Positions 22,812-32,767 are shown, counted from the first letter of the stretch. The stretch: DNA of 64,000 bases from Pseudarthrobacter siccitolerans (GCF_001046895.1 NZ_CAQI01000029.1:1-64000); one strand, 5' to 3'. A program made the numbers and translations. The notes: generated by a model not told the origin, from the letters alone.

Positions 22812-23654
22812 GTGAGTTTCAAAGCAGTAGTGGCCAGCAGCACGGTCCGGCTGAGTGCCTCAGAGGAGCGCGTCATGAACGTCCTCCTGGGTGATGACAT
22901 GTCGGGAATCCCCGCCGCGGAAGTCGCAGAGCGGGCCAGTACGCATGAGTCGACAGTGGTACGGCTGGCAAAGAAGCTGGGCTACCGCGGCTACCCGGAT
23001 CTGCGGAATGACCTGCGCACGGATGAGTCCACATCTGAAGACCATCAGGTTAAGATCATGCGCACGGAGTCCGGTTACGATCTTTCCGCCTTCGTCGCAG
23101 ATGAAATCCGTGCCCTGAAGCGGCTGCCGCACTTTGTTTCCCAGGAGGACCTGGACGCCGCCGCCCTGACCCTGCACGAGTCCAGTACCGTGTATCTGTT
23201 CTCCCGGGACGACGAAAAGCCCACGCGGGATTTGCTCGCGCGGCGCCTGCGCAGGCTGGGGCTCACAACGGTCACGCTGGGAACCACACCAAAGGACCTG
23301 GCTGAACGCTTTATCAGCTTTGACGAGCACAGCACCCTGATCGCCCTCGCCCTGCGCGAGGCGCCCGGGCAGTTGCCCACTCTGGTCTCCGAGGCGGCCA
23401 GACGGGGCGGTAAAAGCATCCTGATCTCGGATGTTCCGGGCTACCGCTTCCGCCCGAGCCCGGACCACCTCATCACTGCCCGCCGGGGCGACGATACCGA
23501 GTACCGGACCCAGGTGATTCCCGTGGTGCTCGCGTATGCACTGCAACTGGCGATATTCCACTTGGAGCCCACCAAATACAAGGCGGTCCGTGACGGTGTC
23601 GATGATTTGACCCGGCTGCTCGGCGGTGCGGACGAGATCCCGCTTCGGACGTGA
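22812..23654 (+). CDS. MurR/RpiR family transcriptional regulator
   Basis: A 280-aa regulator with an N-terminal helix-turn-helix (ASTHESTVVRLAKKLGYRGYPDLRNDL, about 45-72, the family signature) and a C-terminal sugar-isomerase (SIS) domain. The GTG 22,812 follows GGAGAG at good spacing. Divergent from tctBAC-rraA and overlapping the MFS gene by 4 nt (GTGA), it probably senses the transported compound or its product. Confidence 0.88.
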   Translation: MSFKAVVASSTVRLSASEERVMNVLLGDDMSGIPAAEVAERASTHESTVVRLAKKLGYRGYPDLRNDLRTDESTSEDHQVKIMRTESGYDLSAFVADEIRALKRLPHFVSQEDLDAAALTLHESSTVYLFSRDDEKPTRDLLARRLRRLGLTTVTLGTTPKDLAERFISFDEHSTLIALALREAPGQLPTLVSEAARRGGKSILISDVPGYRFRPSPDHLITARRGDDTEYRTQVIPVVLAYALQLAIFHLEPTKYKAVRDGVDDLTRLLGGADEIPLRT

Positions 23655-24850
23655 CGGCCCACTGGCGCACCGCACTCAGTGCCCAGGCTGTCCTGGCACA
23701 GGCTTCGTGGGTGGGTATCCGGCTCATCATCGGATACCGGGCATTGTCTCAAGGCGCCGATCCCGCCTTCCTCGGTTTCCTGGCCTCCAGTTTCGCGCTG
23801 CCTGCATTGCTGACCGCACTGCCTGCCGGCAGGCTGGCGGACAGGTTCGGCGGTACCGCCATGGCCTTCCTGGGGCTATTGACGGCCGCAGCCGGAACCC
23901 TCACCATGCTGGCGTTCCCGGGGCTGCCTGTGCTGCTGGCGGCCAGCGCCCTCATCGGCTTGGGGCATCTTCTGGTGATGGTGGGCCAACAGGCATTTGT
24001 GGCACACGTCAGCACCAAGGGCTCGACTGACAGCGCCTTTGGCACGCTGACGGCGGCTGCATCGATTGGCCAGCTGATTGGCCCACCCGCCGTAACCATC
24101 GTTGCCTCACTTGGCGTCACCGCCGGCGGGCAGCCGGACACCACTTTGGGTCTTTTGGTGTGCCTGGCGTTCAGCGCCCTGGCCACTCCTGCATACTTCT
24201 TCCTGCGGCGCACGGATGCCGGCTTGCGCCAGCGCCGGAGCACGGCGGACGCAGTCCCGGTGAGCGTGGCGGGCGTCCTGAAAGCGCCGGGACTGTGGCG
24301 TTCGTTGGTGGTCAGCGGGGCGGTGCTGGTCACAGTGGACCTGATGTACGCGTTTGTCCCGGTCTGGGCCACCGAACAAAACGTCAGCGCAGCGGTGGTG
24401 GGGCTGCTTCTGGCACTGCGGGCAGCAGTATCCGTCCTCAGCAGGCTTGGGTTGACCCGGCTTATCGGCCGCTTCGGACGCAAGGCGATGCTGATCGTGT
24501 CCATTGCCGCTGCGGTGCTGTCCCTGGCGCTCCTGCCCTTGGTCGGGGCCTACGGAGCCATCGCCGTCATGGTCGGCCTGGGCCTTGGCCTTGGTATTCC
24601 GCAGCCGCTCACCATGGCGTGGGTGGTGTCACTGACCGCCGCGTCCAGCCACGGGGCGGTGCTGGGCCTGCGGATGACCGTCAACCGCCTGGCCCAGATC
24701 ACCCTGCCCGTCGCCGTAGGCTCTTTTGCCGCGCCGCTGGGCGTCCTGGGAATCTTCTGGGCCAACGCCGCCCTGCTGATTGGTGCCATTGCAGTGGTGG
24801 CCGGCTCCGACGCGGGCGGCGGGCGGCCTGCCCCCGAGGAGGCGGGCTGA
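23651..24850 (+). CDS. MFS transporter
   Basis: A 399-aa major facilitator with 12 predicted membrane segments. The loop 2-3 motif GRLADRFGGTA and its counterpart GRFGRKAML in the second half are visible. It starts by GTG overlapping the RpiR stop, so the two are co-translated. Direction and substrate are unknown; export of a metabolite from the tct-rraA pathway is possible. Confidence 0.9.
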   Translation: MTAHWRTALSAQAVLAQASWVGIRLIIGYRALSQGADPAFLGFLASSFALPALLTALPAGRLADRFGGTAMAFLGLLTAAAGTLTMLAFPGLPVLLAASALIGLGHLLVMVGQQAFVAHVSTKGSTDSAFGTLTAAASIGQLIGPPAVTIVASLGVTAGGQPDTTLGLLVCLAFSALATPAYFFLRRTDAGLRQRRSTADAVPVSVAGVLKAPGLWRSLVVSGAVLVTVDLMYAFVPVWATEQNVSAAVVGLLLALRAAVSVLSRLGLTRLIGRFGRKAMLIVSIAAAVLSLALLPLVGAYGAIAVMVGLGLGLGIPQPLTMAWVVSLTAASSHGAVLGLRMTVNRLAQITLPVAVGSFAAPLGVLGIFWANAALLIGAIAVVAGSDAGGGRPAPEEAG

Positions 24851-24857
24851 CGCGGTC

Positions 24858-25643
24858 CTACCCGTCGTAGTGGGTACGGGCAGGACCCTGGCCGAGCGAG
24901 TTGACCACCGAGGCTGCCACGTCATGCAGCTTGGAGTTGCGCGTGCTGGATGCCGTCTTCAGGATCTCAAAGGCGTCCTGCTGGCTGCACCTGTTCTGGG
25001 CCATGATGATGCCCACCGCCATGTCGATCACTGTCCGTGATTCCAGCGTGGCCCGGAGGTTGGCCGCCGTCTCGCTGTAATGCGCAAACCGCACCGCCAA
25101 CCGCAGCGCGAGGGAGGTCTGGCTGACGAAGTCCTCGGCGAACTCCAGCACCCGGGACCCAAAGCGGTTGGGGCGGCTCGAATACAGCAGCAGCGCTGCT
25201 TTCGTCTCACCCTCCAGCTGGAACGGCACGGCCAGGACTGAACGGATGCCTTGGCTCAGCAGGGACGCGGAATACTCCGGCCACTGGCCGTCCTCGCGCA
25301 CGTCCGGCACGGAGATTGTTGCCTGCGACGTGGAGGCTTCCATGCTGGGCGTCTGGTTGAACTCGTATTCGAGCCGCGCCACGGCCTCGGCGGCCGGACT
25401 GCTGCTGGCCACTGTGGCAGCCTTCCGCTGCCGCAGCAGCGTGATGGCGCAGAGCATCTCGTCGCCGGGCTCGGACAGGTTGCGGGCAGACACCTGCGCC
25501 AGTTCGTTAAGGAAGTCCTCAACGTCGGAGCTGTTGAGGACGAGTTCATGCAGGTGCTCAGTTATTGAAGTATCGGTTTTTGCTGTTGACTCGCTGGCCA
25601 CGGTTTTCTGGTGCCATTCGCTCAGGTTTAAACGACCCTGCAA
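24858..25643 (-). CDS. GAF and ANTAR domain RNA-binding regulator
   Basis: A 261-aa protein: GAF domain (about 30-175) followed by a C-terminal ANTAR domain with RTVIDMAVGIIMAQNRCSQQDAFEIL and the two-helix bundle that prevents transcription termination. Actinobacterial GAF-ANTAR proteins are often stress or redox sensors. The start is uncertain: TTG 25,643 is chosen because a perfect GGGAGGAG lies 6 bases before it. GTG 25,601 is an alternative without a clear site. Confidence 0.85.
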   Translation of the reverse strand: MQGRLNLSEWHQKTVASESTAKTDTSITEHLHELVLNSSDVEDFLNELAQVSARNLSEPGDEMLCAITLLRQRKAATVASSSPAAEAVARLEYEFNQTPSMEASTSQATISVPDVREDGQWPEYSASLLSQGIRSVLAVPFQLEGETKAALLLYSSRPNRFGSRVLEFAEDFVSQTSLALRLAVRFAHYSETAANLRATLESRTVIDMAVGIIMAQNRCSQQDAFEILKTASSTRNSKLHDVAASVVNSLGQGPARTHYDG

Positions 25644-25918
25644 CAGTCTCCTCCCACCCAAAGAGGCGGCAAGCGGCTGAGGTCGCTGGATCGAAGAACT
25701 TTCCAACGGCCTGCTGCTAAACCGATATCCAGAAGTATATACAGCTCTTGCCTCTGACAACGCCGCTTTTCGGACCGGCGCGGCACGCTGCCAGCCTTCC
25801 CTTCCGGTCCCCGAGGCTGGCATTGTGTTCCCTGTTGTGGGCAGAATAGGGCAGCGCCGGGGCTGCCGGCGGCGGACCCGGAAACCAGCGGTTGCTGCGC
25901 CGCGGAGGGACAACAGAC

Positions 25919-26512
25919 ATGACCAGACTGCTCATCATCGGTCCGCCCGGTTCCGGCAAGGGAACCCAGGCTGAACACCTGGCCCGCCACTTCGGGGTCC
26001 CCGCCGTTTCCACCGGCGAGATCTTCCGGAGCAACGTCAGCAGGCAGACCGAACTGGGCAACGAAGCTGCCAAGTATCTCGACGGCGGGGATTTTGTCCC
26101 GGACCACCTCACCAATGAGCTGGTCAAGGACCGCCTCCGGGACGCCGATGTCCGGGCCGGCTTCCTGTTGGACGGATACCCCCGCACCGCACCGCAGGTG
26201 GTGGAGCTGGACAACTTACTGGCCTCCCAGGGCGGCTCCCTCGATGCAGTCATCGAACTGCGTGCGCCGGATTCCGAGCTGGAACAGCGGATGCTGCAGC
26301 GTGCCCAAAAGGAGGGCCGCAAGGACGACACCGTGGACGTGTTCCGGCGGCGCCTTGACCTGTACCACCGGGAGACCCACGAGGTGGTGTCTGTCTACGC
26401 GGGACGCGGACTGCTCGTCTCCGTGAACGGCAGCGGCGACCCCGGCGAGATCACTGAACTGGCGATTACCGCCGTCGAACGCTTCATCAACGGAAAGGGA
26501 GAACACGCATGA
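25919..26512 (+). CDS. Adenylate kinase (short, lidless type)
   Basis: A 197-aa nucleoside monophosphate kinase: P-loop GPPGSGKGTQ (8-17), STGEIFR and LLDGYPRT for AMP binding, and the RKDDTVDVFRRRL lid arginines. The LID zinc domain is absent, as in many actinobacterial enzymes. It lies outside the ribosomal protein cluster where the housekeeping adk normally sits, so it is probably a second copy. Overlaps the next gene by 4 nt. Confidence 0.88.
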   Translation: MTRLLIIGPPGSGKGTQAEHLARHFGVPAVSTGEIFRSNVSRQTELGNEAAKYLDGGDFVPDHLTNELVKDRLRDADVRAGFLLDGYPRTAPQVVELDNLLASQGGSLDAVIELRAPDSELEQRMLQRAQKEGRKDDTVDVFRRRLDLYHRETHEVVSVYAGRGLLVSVNGSGDPGEITELAITAVERFINGKGEHA

Positions 26513-27381
26513 GGGTGGCAGTAACCGGAGGCAGCGGAAAGCTGGGACGGCACGTGGTCCGGCGGCTGGCCGAGGACGGACACGAGGTGCTGAACCTGGA
26601 CCGGGCAGGGGAACGGAGTCCCGGGCTGGTGGTGGTGGACCTGCGCGACTACGGCCAGGTCCTCGATGTCCTCCTCGGCGTGGATGACCGCCACACGGGA
26701 TTCGATGCGGTAGTCCACCTCGGTGCCATCCCGGCGCCCGGCATCATCCCGGACGCGGCCACCTTCGAAAACAACATGCTTTCCACCTACAACGTCTTCC
26801 AGGCGGCCCGCCGGGCCGGGATCAATAAGGTGGTGTACGCCTCCAGCGAGACGGTGCTGGGGCTGCCGTTCGACGTCGACCCGCCCTACATTCCCGTGGA
26901 CGAGGAGTACCCGGCGCGGCCTGAAAGCACCTACTCCCTGGTGAAGCACCTCGAGGAGCAGATGGCCGTGGAGCTGACCCGGTGGGACCCGGAACTGAGC
27001 ATCTCCGGCCTGCGGTTCTCCAACGTGATGGACGTCGAGGACTATGCGAGGTTCCCCAGCTTCGACGCCGATGCAACCTTGCGGAAGTGGAACCTGTGGG
27101 GCTACATCGACGGCCGCGACGGGGCCCAGGCCGTGGCCCGCGCGCTGGAGAACGGACGGCCCGGGTTCGAGGCGTACATCATCGCCAACGCGGACACGGT
27201 GATGGGCCGGTCCAGTGCCAGCCTCGCCGCGGAGGTGTTCCCCGCCGTCAAGGTCACCAAGGAACTGGGCGAGCACGAGACCATGCTGTCCATCGACAAG
27301 GCCCGCAGGCTGCTTGGATTCGAGCCCGAACACTCCTGGCGGAACCACCTGACGGGCACCGCTGGAGTCGCCGCAAGCTAG
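26509..27381 (+). CDS. NAD-dependent epimerase/dehydratase (SDR)
   Basis: A 290-aa extended short-chain dehydrogenase: TGGSGKLGRHV (NAD-binding), a VHLGAIP strand, and an active-site Tyr-x3-Lys in TYSLVKHLEE with an upstream Ser in ASSETVLG. Likely acts on a nucleotide sugar or related carbonyl. Start ATG overlaps the adenylate kinase stop (ATGA). Confidence 0.88.
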   Translation: MRVAVTGGSGKLGRHVVRRLAEDGHEVLNLDRAGERSPGLVVVDLRDYGQVLDVLLGVDDRHTGFDAVVHLGAIPAPGIIPDAATFENNMLSTYNVFQAARRAGINKVVYASSETVLGLPFDVDPPYIPVDEEYPARPESTYSLVKHLEEQMAVELTRWDPELSISGLRFSNVMDVEDYARFPSFDADATLRKWNLWGYIDGRDGAQAVARALENGRPGFEAYIIANADTVMGRSSASLAAEVFPAVKVTKELGEHETMLSIDKARRLLGFEPEHSWRNHLTGTAGVAAS

Positions 27382-27486
27382 GGGATTCCTGACCGGCACA
27401 GGAATCACCAAGGGTTGGCACAGGATCCCGCAAGGACAGGGATTCCGGCCATTGCAGGGCCCTAATCTTTTGGTAAGGGCGGATGG

Positions 27487-29382
27487 ATGTTCCGCCCGCG
27501 CAGCCCGCAACGCCAAAACAAGGACCCCAAAATTCGTACTCCCGCCTTTGTGCTGCCTGCCGCAGCAGTGCTGGTCTCCGCCGTCGCACTTTCCGCCACC
27601 GCCGTGTCCGCATCGGCAGCTCCGCCTGCCGATGCCGCCACCGGCCGCTACATCGTCCAGTACGCCGCCGGCGCCGACGTGGCAGCAGAGGCGGCCGGAC
27701 TGCGGGCGCAGGGCCTCGCCGTCGGCCGCACCTTTTCGCACGCGGTCCGCGCGGCTGTGGTCACGGCCAATCCCGCCCAGGCGGCGGCCCTTGCGCGCTC
27801 CGGCCGGGTGGTCTCGGTGGAAGCGGACGCCCCGGTCAGGGTCTCCGCAACGCAGCAGCCGGCACCGTGGGGCCTGGACCGCATCGACCAGAAGTCCTTG
27901 CCGCTGTCCGGGTCCTACTCCTGGACTGCTTCGGGCACGGGCGTGACGGCCTACGTGGTGGACACAGGCGTCCTGGCTTCGCACACCGACTTCGGCGGCC
28001 GCGTGGCCGCAGGCTGGTCCGCCGTGGTTGACGGCCTGGGCTCGAGCGACTGCAACGGACACGGCACGCACGTGGCCGGTTCAGTGGCAGGCTCCACATA
28101 CGGCGCAGCAAAGGGTGCCACCGTGGTTCCCGTGCGGGTGCTGGACTGCAACGGTTCCGGCTACAACTCAGACGTAGTGGCGGGGCTGGACTGGGTGGCC
28201 GCGCACCACACCGCCGGGACCCCGGCCGTGGCCAACCTGAGCCTGGGCGGGGGCGCGAGCACCGCCGTGGACGCGGCCATCCAGGCAGTAATCAACGACG
28301 GCGTCACAGCCGTGGTTGCCGCCGGCAACTCCGCGGTGGACGCCTGCAACAGCTCGCCCGCCAGGGTGCCGGCCGCCGTCACCGTTGCGGCCAGCGACTC
28401 AGCCGACCGGCAGGCGTCCTTCTCCAACTTCGGCTCCTGCGTGGACCTTTACGCCCCCGGCGTTGGCATCACCTCGACCTACTACACCTCCGCCACGGCC
28501 ACCGCGTCCATGTCCGGGACCTCGATGGCCTCGCCGCACGCGGCAGCGGCGGCGGCCCTGCTGCTGTCCCAGAACCCCGCCCTCACCCCGTCCCAGGTGG
28601 CCGCAACGCTGACATCCAGCGCCACCGCCGGGGTGATCACCGGCGCCACCAGCGGCACGCCCAACCGCCTCCTGTTCGCCGGCAGCGTTGCAGCCGCACC
28701 GGCACCTGCCCCGGCTCCCGAGCCTGCCCCGGCACCCGCCCCCGCGCCCGGCGTCACTGCAGTGACGCCGGGGAACAACGCCACGGCCGTTCTGGCCGGA
28801 ACCAACGTCACGGCCACCTTCAGCGCCGCGGTCCAAGGCGTCACGGGCGGGACGTTCGTGCTCAAAAACGCCGCAGGAGCCGCCATCCCTGCCACCGTCA
28901 CCTACAACGCCACCACCCGCACGGCCACCCTTGATCCGGCCGCCAGCCTGGCCGCCGATACCCGGTACACCGCAACACTGGTGGGTGGAACCTCAGCCAT
29001 CCGTGGCAGCACCGGCACACCGTTGGCCTCTGTCAGCTGGAGCTTCCTCACCGGGCAAGCGCCCGTTGTTACCAGCACCACCCCCGGAAGCAACGCCCTG
29101 CTGGTGCGCCGGACCAACAACATCAGCGTCACCTTCAACGAGGCCGTCCAGGGCGTTACCGGAGCCACCTTCACGGTGAAGAACGCCGCTACCGGAGCCC
29201 TGGTGCCGGCCTCCGTTTACCGGAACGGGACCACCAACCAGTGGATCCTGGATCCCCAGCAGCCGCTGGCCGGCAAAACCAAGTACACCGTGACGGTGAC
29301 CGGCGGCGCTGCGGCAGTACGCGACCTGGCCGGAAACCCCTTCGCCGGCCGCAGCTGGCAGTTCACCACGGGCTCCTTCTAG
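27487..29382 (+). CDS. Secreted subtilisin-family serine protease with two Ig-like domains
   Basis: A 631-aa exported protease. A long signal peptide (about 1-45) is followed by an inhibitor-like propeptide ([12 protein letters not shown]) and an S8 domain with Asp159 (VVDTG), His192 (GHGTH), Asn280 and Ser345 (GTSMASPH). After a Pro/Ala-rich linker (about 400-420) come two related domains of about 105 residues that each begin with a TPGxNA motif and contain [18 protein letters not shown]: bacterial Ig-like repeats for binding or spacing. It probably digests extracellular protein. Confidence 0.95.
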   Translation: MFRPRSPQRQNKDPKIRTPAFVLPAAAVLVSAVALSATAVSASAAPPADAATGRYIVQYAAGADVAAEAAGLRAQGLAVGRTFSHAVRAAVVTANPAQAAALARSGRVVSVEADAPVRVSATQQPAPWGLDRIDQKSLPLSGSYSWTASGTGVTAYVVDTGVLASHTDFGGRVAAGWSAVVDGLGSSDCNGHGTHVAGSVAGSTYGAAKGATVVPVRVLDCNGSGYNSDVVAGLDWVAAHHTAGTPAVANLSLGGGASTAVDAAIQAVINDGVTAVVAAGNSAVDACNSSPARVPAAVTVAASDSADRQASFSNFGSCVDLYAPGVGITSTYYTSATATASMSGTSMASPHAAAAAALLLSQNPALTPSQVAATLTSSATAGVITGATSGTPNRLLFAGSVAAAPAPAPAPEPAPAPAPAPGVTAVTPGNNATAVLAGTNVTATFSAAVQGVTGGTFVLKNAAGAAIPATVTYNATTRTATLDPAASLAADTRYTATLVGGTSAIRGSTGTPLASVSWSFLTGQAPVVTSTTPGSNALLVRRTNNISVTFNEAVQGVTGATFTVKNAATGALVPASVYRNGTTNQWILDPQQPLAGKTKYTVTVTGGAAAVRDLAGNPFAGRSWQFTTGSF

Positions 29383-29389
29383 GTCCGGC

Positions 29390-30505
29390 CTAAACCGTCT
29401 CCAGCAGGAACTCCGTGTGCCCGTGCACGGCCCCGTTGATCTGCAGTTCCAGCGCATGGAGTCCCGGATGGTGCACCCTGGTTGTCATCTGCCGGAACGC
29501 GTGGCGTTTGGACAGGCTCCGGCTCTCCCCGGGTGCAAGGGTCAGGGTGGCGATCTTGAAGACTTTGGCGGATTGGCTGCCGTTGGCCTTCCGGTAGTGC
29601 ACGAGGTAGTCCACGGCGAGCCGAACGTCGGCGCTGCCGGTATTGGAAATCTCAAAGGCGAAGGTCAGCTCGCCGGGGATAGTCAGTGTTTCCCGGTCAA
29701 GCCTCGGCCCGTTCACTGCGACGGACGCGGGGGTGAAGCCCAGCAGTTCCAGCGCACCGGGATGCCCCTTTTTGACCAGCGTGCGGAGCCCGTGGCGGAC
29801 CACCCACCCCGTATTGGCGTCTGGTGCGGAGAGCCAGCGCCCGGCGGCGGCAACAACAGCATCCGGGGCGTGCCGGGCAAGGTCGTTGAGGTGGTTTGCC
29901 ACCGAGCGCCGGACGTACTCTGAGGAATCCCTGTACAGGGCGTCGAGGACGGGCATGCTGGCCTCGGGACGCTGGACCAGGGCGGGTACCCGCACTGCCC
30001 ACGGCAGGTAGGGCCGGGTGCCTTCGCTTGCCAGCCGGCGCACGTGTTCGTCCGGGCTCGACGTCCATTCCTGGATGGCTTGCAGGGCGCGGTCCGGGTC
30101 CTTAGCCAGGAGCCGGCGGATGGCGAATTCGCCGGTGAGCCTCGGCGTCAGTTCGGCCAACAGGGCCAGGGCGTCGTCAAAGTCCTCCGGCGCGCCGGAT
30201 TCCAGGGCGAGGGTGACAGCCGCCTCCGAAACGGGCCACAACACCCAGCCGGTGAATTCCGGCGACCGCAGCGCCGCGCGGAAGCCGGCCGCCGCCGTCG
30301 TAAACGCCTTGCCTTCCCGGCACTCCCTGATGTCCGCTGCCAGCGCCCCGGCCACCAGATCGGTGCGGGCGCGCAAATTGAGGTCTCCCAGGTCCCCGGC
30401 GGTGGCAGCGGTCCGCTCCCACCGGACTCCGGGCGCCCTTTCCGCAAGGATGCATGCGAGGGTGGCGATAGCCGGCGGGTCAATCAGTTCGTTCATCACG
30501 CCCAT
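29390..30505 (-). CDS. DNA alkylation repair protein (AlkC/AlkD-like HEAT repeats)
   Basis: A 371-aa protein built of helical HEAT-like repeats (about 60-240: EWTSSPDEHVRRLASEGTRPYLPWA and YVRRSVANHLNDLARHAPD), the core of AlkD-type glycosylases that lift alkylated bases from DNA. The C-terminal 130 residues form a beta-sandwich (SVAVNGPRLDRETLTIPGELTF), an extension seen in AlkC-type members. The catalytic residues were not checked against a structure. Confidence 0.85.
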   Translation of the reverse strand: MGVMNELIDPPAIATLACILAERAPGVRWERTAATAGDLGDLNLRARTDLVAGALAADIRECREGKAFTTAAAGFRAALRSPEFTGWVLWPVSEAAVTLALESGAPEDFDDALALLAELTPRLTGEFAIRRLLAKDPDRALQAIQEWTSSPDEHVRRLASEGTRPYLPWAVRVPALVQRPEASMPVLDALYRDSSEYVRRSVANHLNDLARHAPDAVVAAAGRWLSAPDANTGWVVRHGLRTLVKKGHPGALELLGFTPASVAVNGPRLDRETLTIPGELTFAFEISNTGSADVRLAVDYLVHYRKANGSQSAKVFKIATLTLAPGESRSLSKRHAFRQMTTRVHHPGLHALELQINGAVHGHTEFLLETV

Positions 30506-30597
30506 CCAGTCAGGGTACCGCCGGGCTGCGACAATAACGGCTGCCGCGGAACAGGGATAATCTTCCCCTAGGCAAACTTCACTACCGAGGGACGGAT

Positions 30598-31404
30598 GTG
30601 CCGGTGGGACAACAGGGATCAGCAGGCTCCGGAACCAGCGGGAAGAGTACCGGCAGATGGCGGGCCTTCCACGACAAGTTCGTGGTGGAGGAGCGGTATG
30701 TGGACCCGGCGGACAGGCGCAGCCTGTACCGGGCAGCTGCCATCCTGGCGGCGGTCGGCGTGGCGCTCTTTGTGGCCACCTTGATCAGCGTGGTCCAGGC
30801 CGACGGGCTCTCCGCAGCCGACGTCCCTGTCCGGGACTGGCTGCTCGGACTGAGGTCGCAGACGCTGACAGTGGTGATGATCTTCCTGGCCGTGGTTTTT
30901 GGTCCCATTGCCCTGCCCATCATCGTGCTGGTGGTAGTGGTCGCCTGGGGATTCGCCGCCAAGCACGCCTGGCGACCCATCCTGCTGGCGTCCGCCATGC
31001 TCTCCGGGGTGATCATTTCGCAGATCATCCTCCAGATCGTGCGCCGGTCCCGTCCGCCGGTTGAGCAGATGCTCTTCGGGATAGACCACACCTTCTCGTT
31101 CCCCTCCGGCCACGTCCTGGGGGCCTGCGACTTCCTGCTGGTGGGAACGTTCCTGATCTACTCGCGGCGGAAGAACAGGAAGGCGGCGGTTTTTGGGTTC
31201 ACCGTGGCGGGGATCGGCATTGTGCTGGCCTCCGTCAGCCGGCTGTACCTGGGATACCACTGGCTCAGCGACGCCCTGGCCTCGGTCTCCCTGTCACTGC
31301 TGATCCTCGGCGGAGTGATCGCCCTGGACACCTGGCGGACGGCAAGGGTTCCGGGCGAGCGGATCACCGGCGAGCTGTCCAAGGCTGAGACGCCGCAGGA
31401 GTAG
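30598..31404 (+). CDS. PAP2-family membrane phosphatase
   Basis: A 268-aa enzyme with six predicted membrane segments and the three phosphatase motifs: RRSRPP (C1), FPSGH (C2) and SRLYLGYHWLSD (C3). Likely acts on undecaprenyl pyrophosphate or a lipid phosphate at the outer face. GTG start after GAGGGA. Single gene. Confidence 0.92.
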   Translation: MPVGQQGSAGSGTSGKSTGRWRAFHDKFVVEERYVDPADRRSLYRAAAILAAVGVALFVATLISVVQADGLSAADVPVRDWLLGLRSQTLTVVMIFLAVVFGPIALPIIVLVVVVAWGFAAKHAWRPILLASAMLSGVIISQIILQIVRRSRPPVEQMLFGIDHTFSFPSGHVLGACDFLLVGTFLIYSRRKNRKAAVFGFTVAGIGIVLASVSRLYLGYHWLSDALASVSLSLLILGGVIALDTWRTARVPGERITGELSKAETPQE

Positions 31405-31409
31405 GCAGC

Positions 31410-31730
31410 TCAGGCGGGCGGCCGGGACCGGGCCCGCTTCAGGGCGCGATGAAGCCTGAAGTTGGCTTCCTCCAGTTCCAGCACTTTGGCCACTCCGGCC
31501 AGGTTCAGGCCCTGTTCAAGGAGTTCGCCGATCCTGAGCAGCACGGCGATGTCCGCGTCGCTGTACTGCCGCGTGCCGCCGGCGGTGCGGGACGGGGTCA
31601 GCAGGCCCCTTGTCTCGTAGAGGCGGATGTTCTGCTGGCCGGTGTTGGCCAGTTCCGCTGCAACGGAAATCGCATACAGCGCGCGCCCTTTCGCAGGCGC
31701 GGGGGCCCGGCCTCTCTCTTGCTCTGCCAT
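31410..31730 (-). CDS. HspR-like MerR family regulator
   Basis: A 106-aa protein: MerR helix-turn-helix with YAISVAAELANTGQQNIRLYETRGLLTPSRTAGGTRQYSDAD, the HspR signature, then a dimerising helix. HspR represses chaperone genes until DnaK is titrated by misfolded proteins. It is divergent from an Hsp20-DnaJ operon. ATG 31,730 follows GGGAGGG. No dnaK is in the window, so this may be a second HspR specific for the small heat-shock operon. Confidence 0.85.
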   Translation of the reverse strand: MAEQERGRAPAPAKGRALYAISVAAELANTGQQNIRLYETRGLLTPSRTAGGTRQYSDADIAVLLRIGELLEQGLNLAGVAKVLELEEANFRLHRALKRARSRPPA

Positions 31731-31759
31731 TGGCCCTCCCAAATTTTCTGCCCGCAATC

Positions 31760-31828
31760 TTGCTTCAGTTTCCCACGGGTGCTATAAAAAATCTATATCC
31801 ATCACCATAGATCATGGCGGATGGATAT
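31760..31828 (+). promoter_or_regulatory. hsp20 promoter and 34-bp palindromic operator
   Basis: TTGCTT (31,760) and TATAAA (31,783) are spaced 17 bp. Directly downstream lies ATATCCATC (31,795-31,803) with GATGGATAT (31,820-31,828), and an inner CCAT/ATGG pair. It does not match the classical HAIR sequence (CTTGAGT-N7-ACTCAAG), but its position over the start of transcription fits a repressor site. Confidence 0.65.
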
Positions 31829-31867
31829 GGCACCGACCCAACGTCTAACAAGCTGAAGGAGTGGGAA

Positions 31868-32296
31868 ATGATGTTGATGCGCACGGACCCGTTCCGTGAG
31901 CTGGACCGGCTCACGCAGCAGGTCTTTGGAACCGCCGCCCGCCCGGCTGCCATGCCCATGGATGCCTGGCAGGAGGATGGGGAATTCGTTGTTGCCTTTG
32001 ATCTTCCGGGCGTCAAGCTCGATTCGCTGGACCTCAATGTTGAGCGCAACGTCCTCACTGTGCGCGCCGAGCGGCAGGACCCCACCCAGCCCAATGTGGA
32101 GCTGGTGGCCTCCGAGCGCCCGCGCGGTGTTTTCAGCCGCCAGCTGATCCTGGGCGACACCCTCGATACGGATGCCATCAAGGCCAGCTACGACCAGGGT
32201 GTCCTCACGCTGCGGATCCCCGTGGCGGAGCGGGCGAAACCACGCAAGATCGAGATCCAGACCCAGCAGGGCGAGATGCAGCAAATCGGAAGCTAG
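31868..32296 (+). CDS. Hsp20 small heat-shock protein
   Basis: A 142-aa alpha-crystallin chaperone. The core runs from about 35 to 130 ([36 protein letters not shown] near the end, the IxI/V-type motif region). It holds unfolding proteins for refolding. ATG 31,868 follows AAGGAGTGGG; a longer frame from 31,814 would start inside the operator. Confidence 0.93.
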   Translation: MMLMRTDPFRELDRLTQQVFGTAARPAAMPMDAWQEDGEFVVAFDLPGVKLDSLDLNVERNVLTVRAERQDPTQPNVELVASERPRGVFSRQLILGDTLDTDAIKASYDQGVLTLRIPVAERAKPRKIEIQTQQGEMQQIGS

Positions 32297-32380
32297 GACG
32301 GTCCCGGCGGTGCAGGGCAACCGAAGCGGTGGCCCTGCACCGCACCCGTATCCGGACGGATCTGGAACCGGAGGGCTGAC

Positions 32381-32767
32381 ATGAGCGAGATCCCGGACTA
32401 CTACGGCGCCCTGCGTATCCCGCGGGATGCCAGCCAGCAGCAGATCTCGCGCGCCTACCGCGCGCTCCTGCGCAGCCATCACCCGGACCTGGATGCCGGA
32501 AGGTCCAACCGAGGCGGCCCGGGGACAAACCCGCCGCCACCGGAGGCGGAACTGCTGCGGATTATGGAGGCCTTCGCCGTCCTGCGCGATCCGGCACGCC
32601 GGGCGGACTACGACCGCCGGGCTATGGCGGAACCGGCAGCCCGGGCAGCGCCGGCGTCGGAAACTGCGCGCAATATCCCGGTCCGCAAAGTCCAGCGCCG
32701 GAGCGGACCCGCCGGAAACACCATCCGGATCAGCCCCGTGCGCTGGGAAAGCGGGCCCTGGGCCTAG
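32381..32767 (+). CDS. J-domain protein (DnaJ-like, short)
   Basis: A 128-aa protein. The N-terminal J domain (DYYGALRIPRDASQQQISRAYR, HPD at about 33-35, VLRDPARRADYDRR) recruits and stimulates DnaK. A short basic tail follows; the zinc-finger and client domains of full DnaJ are missing. It lies 84 nt after hsp20 and probably links Hsp20-held clients to DnaK. Confidence 0.9.
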   Translation: MSEIPDYYGALRIPRDASQQQISRAYRALLRSHHPDLDAGRSNRGGPGTNPPPPEAELLRIMEAFAVLRDPARRADYDRRAMAEPAARAAPASETARNIPVRKVQRRSGPAGNTIRISPVRWESGPWA

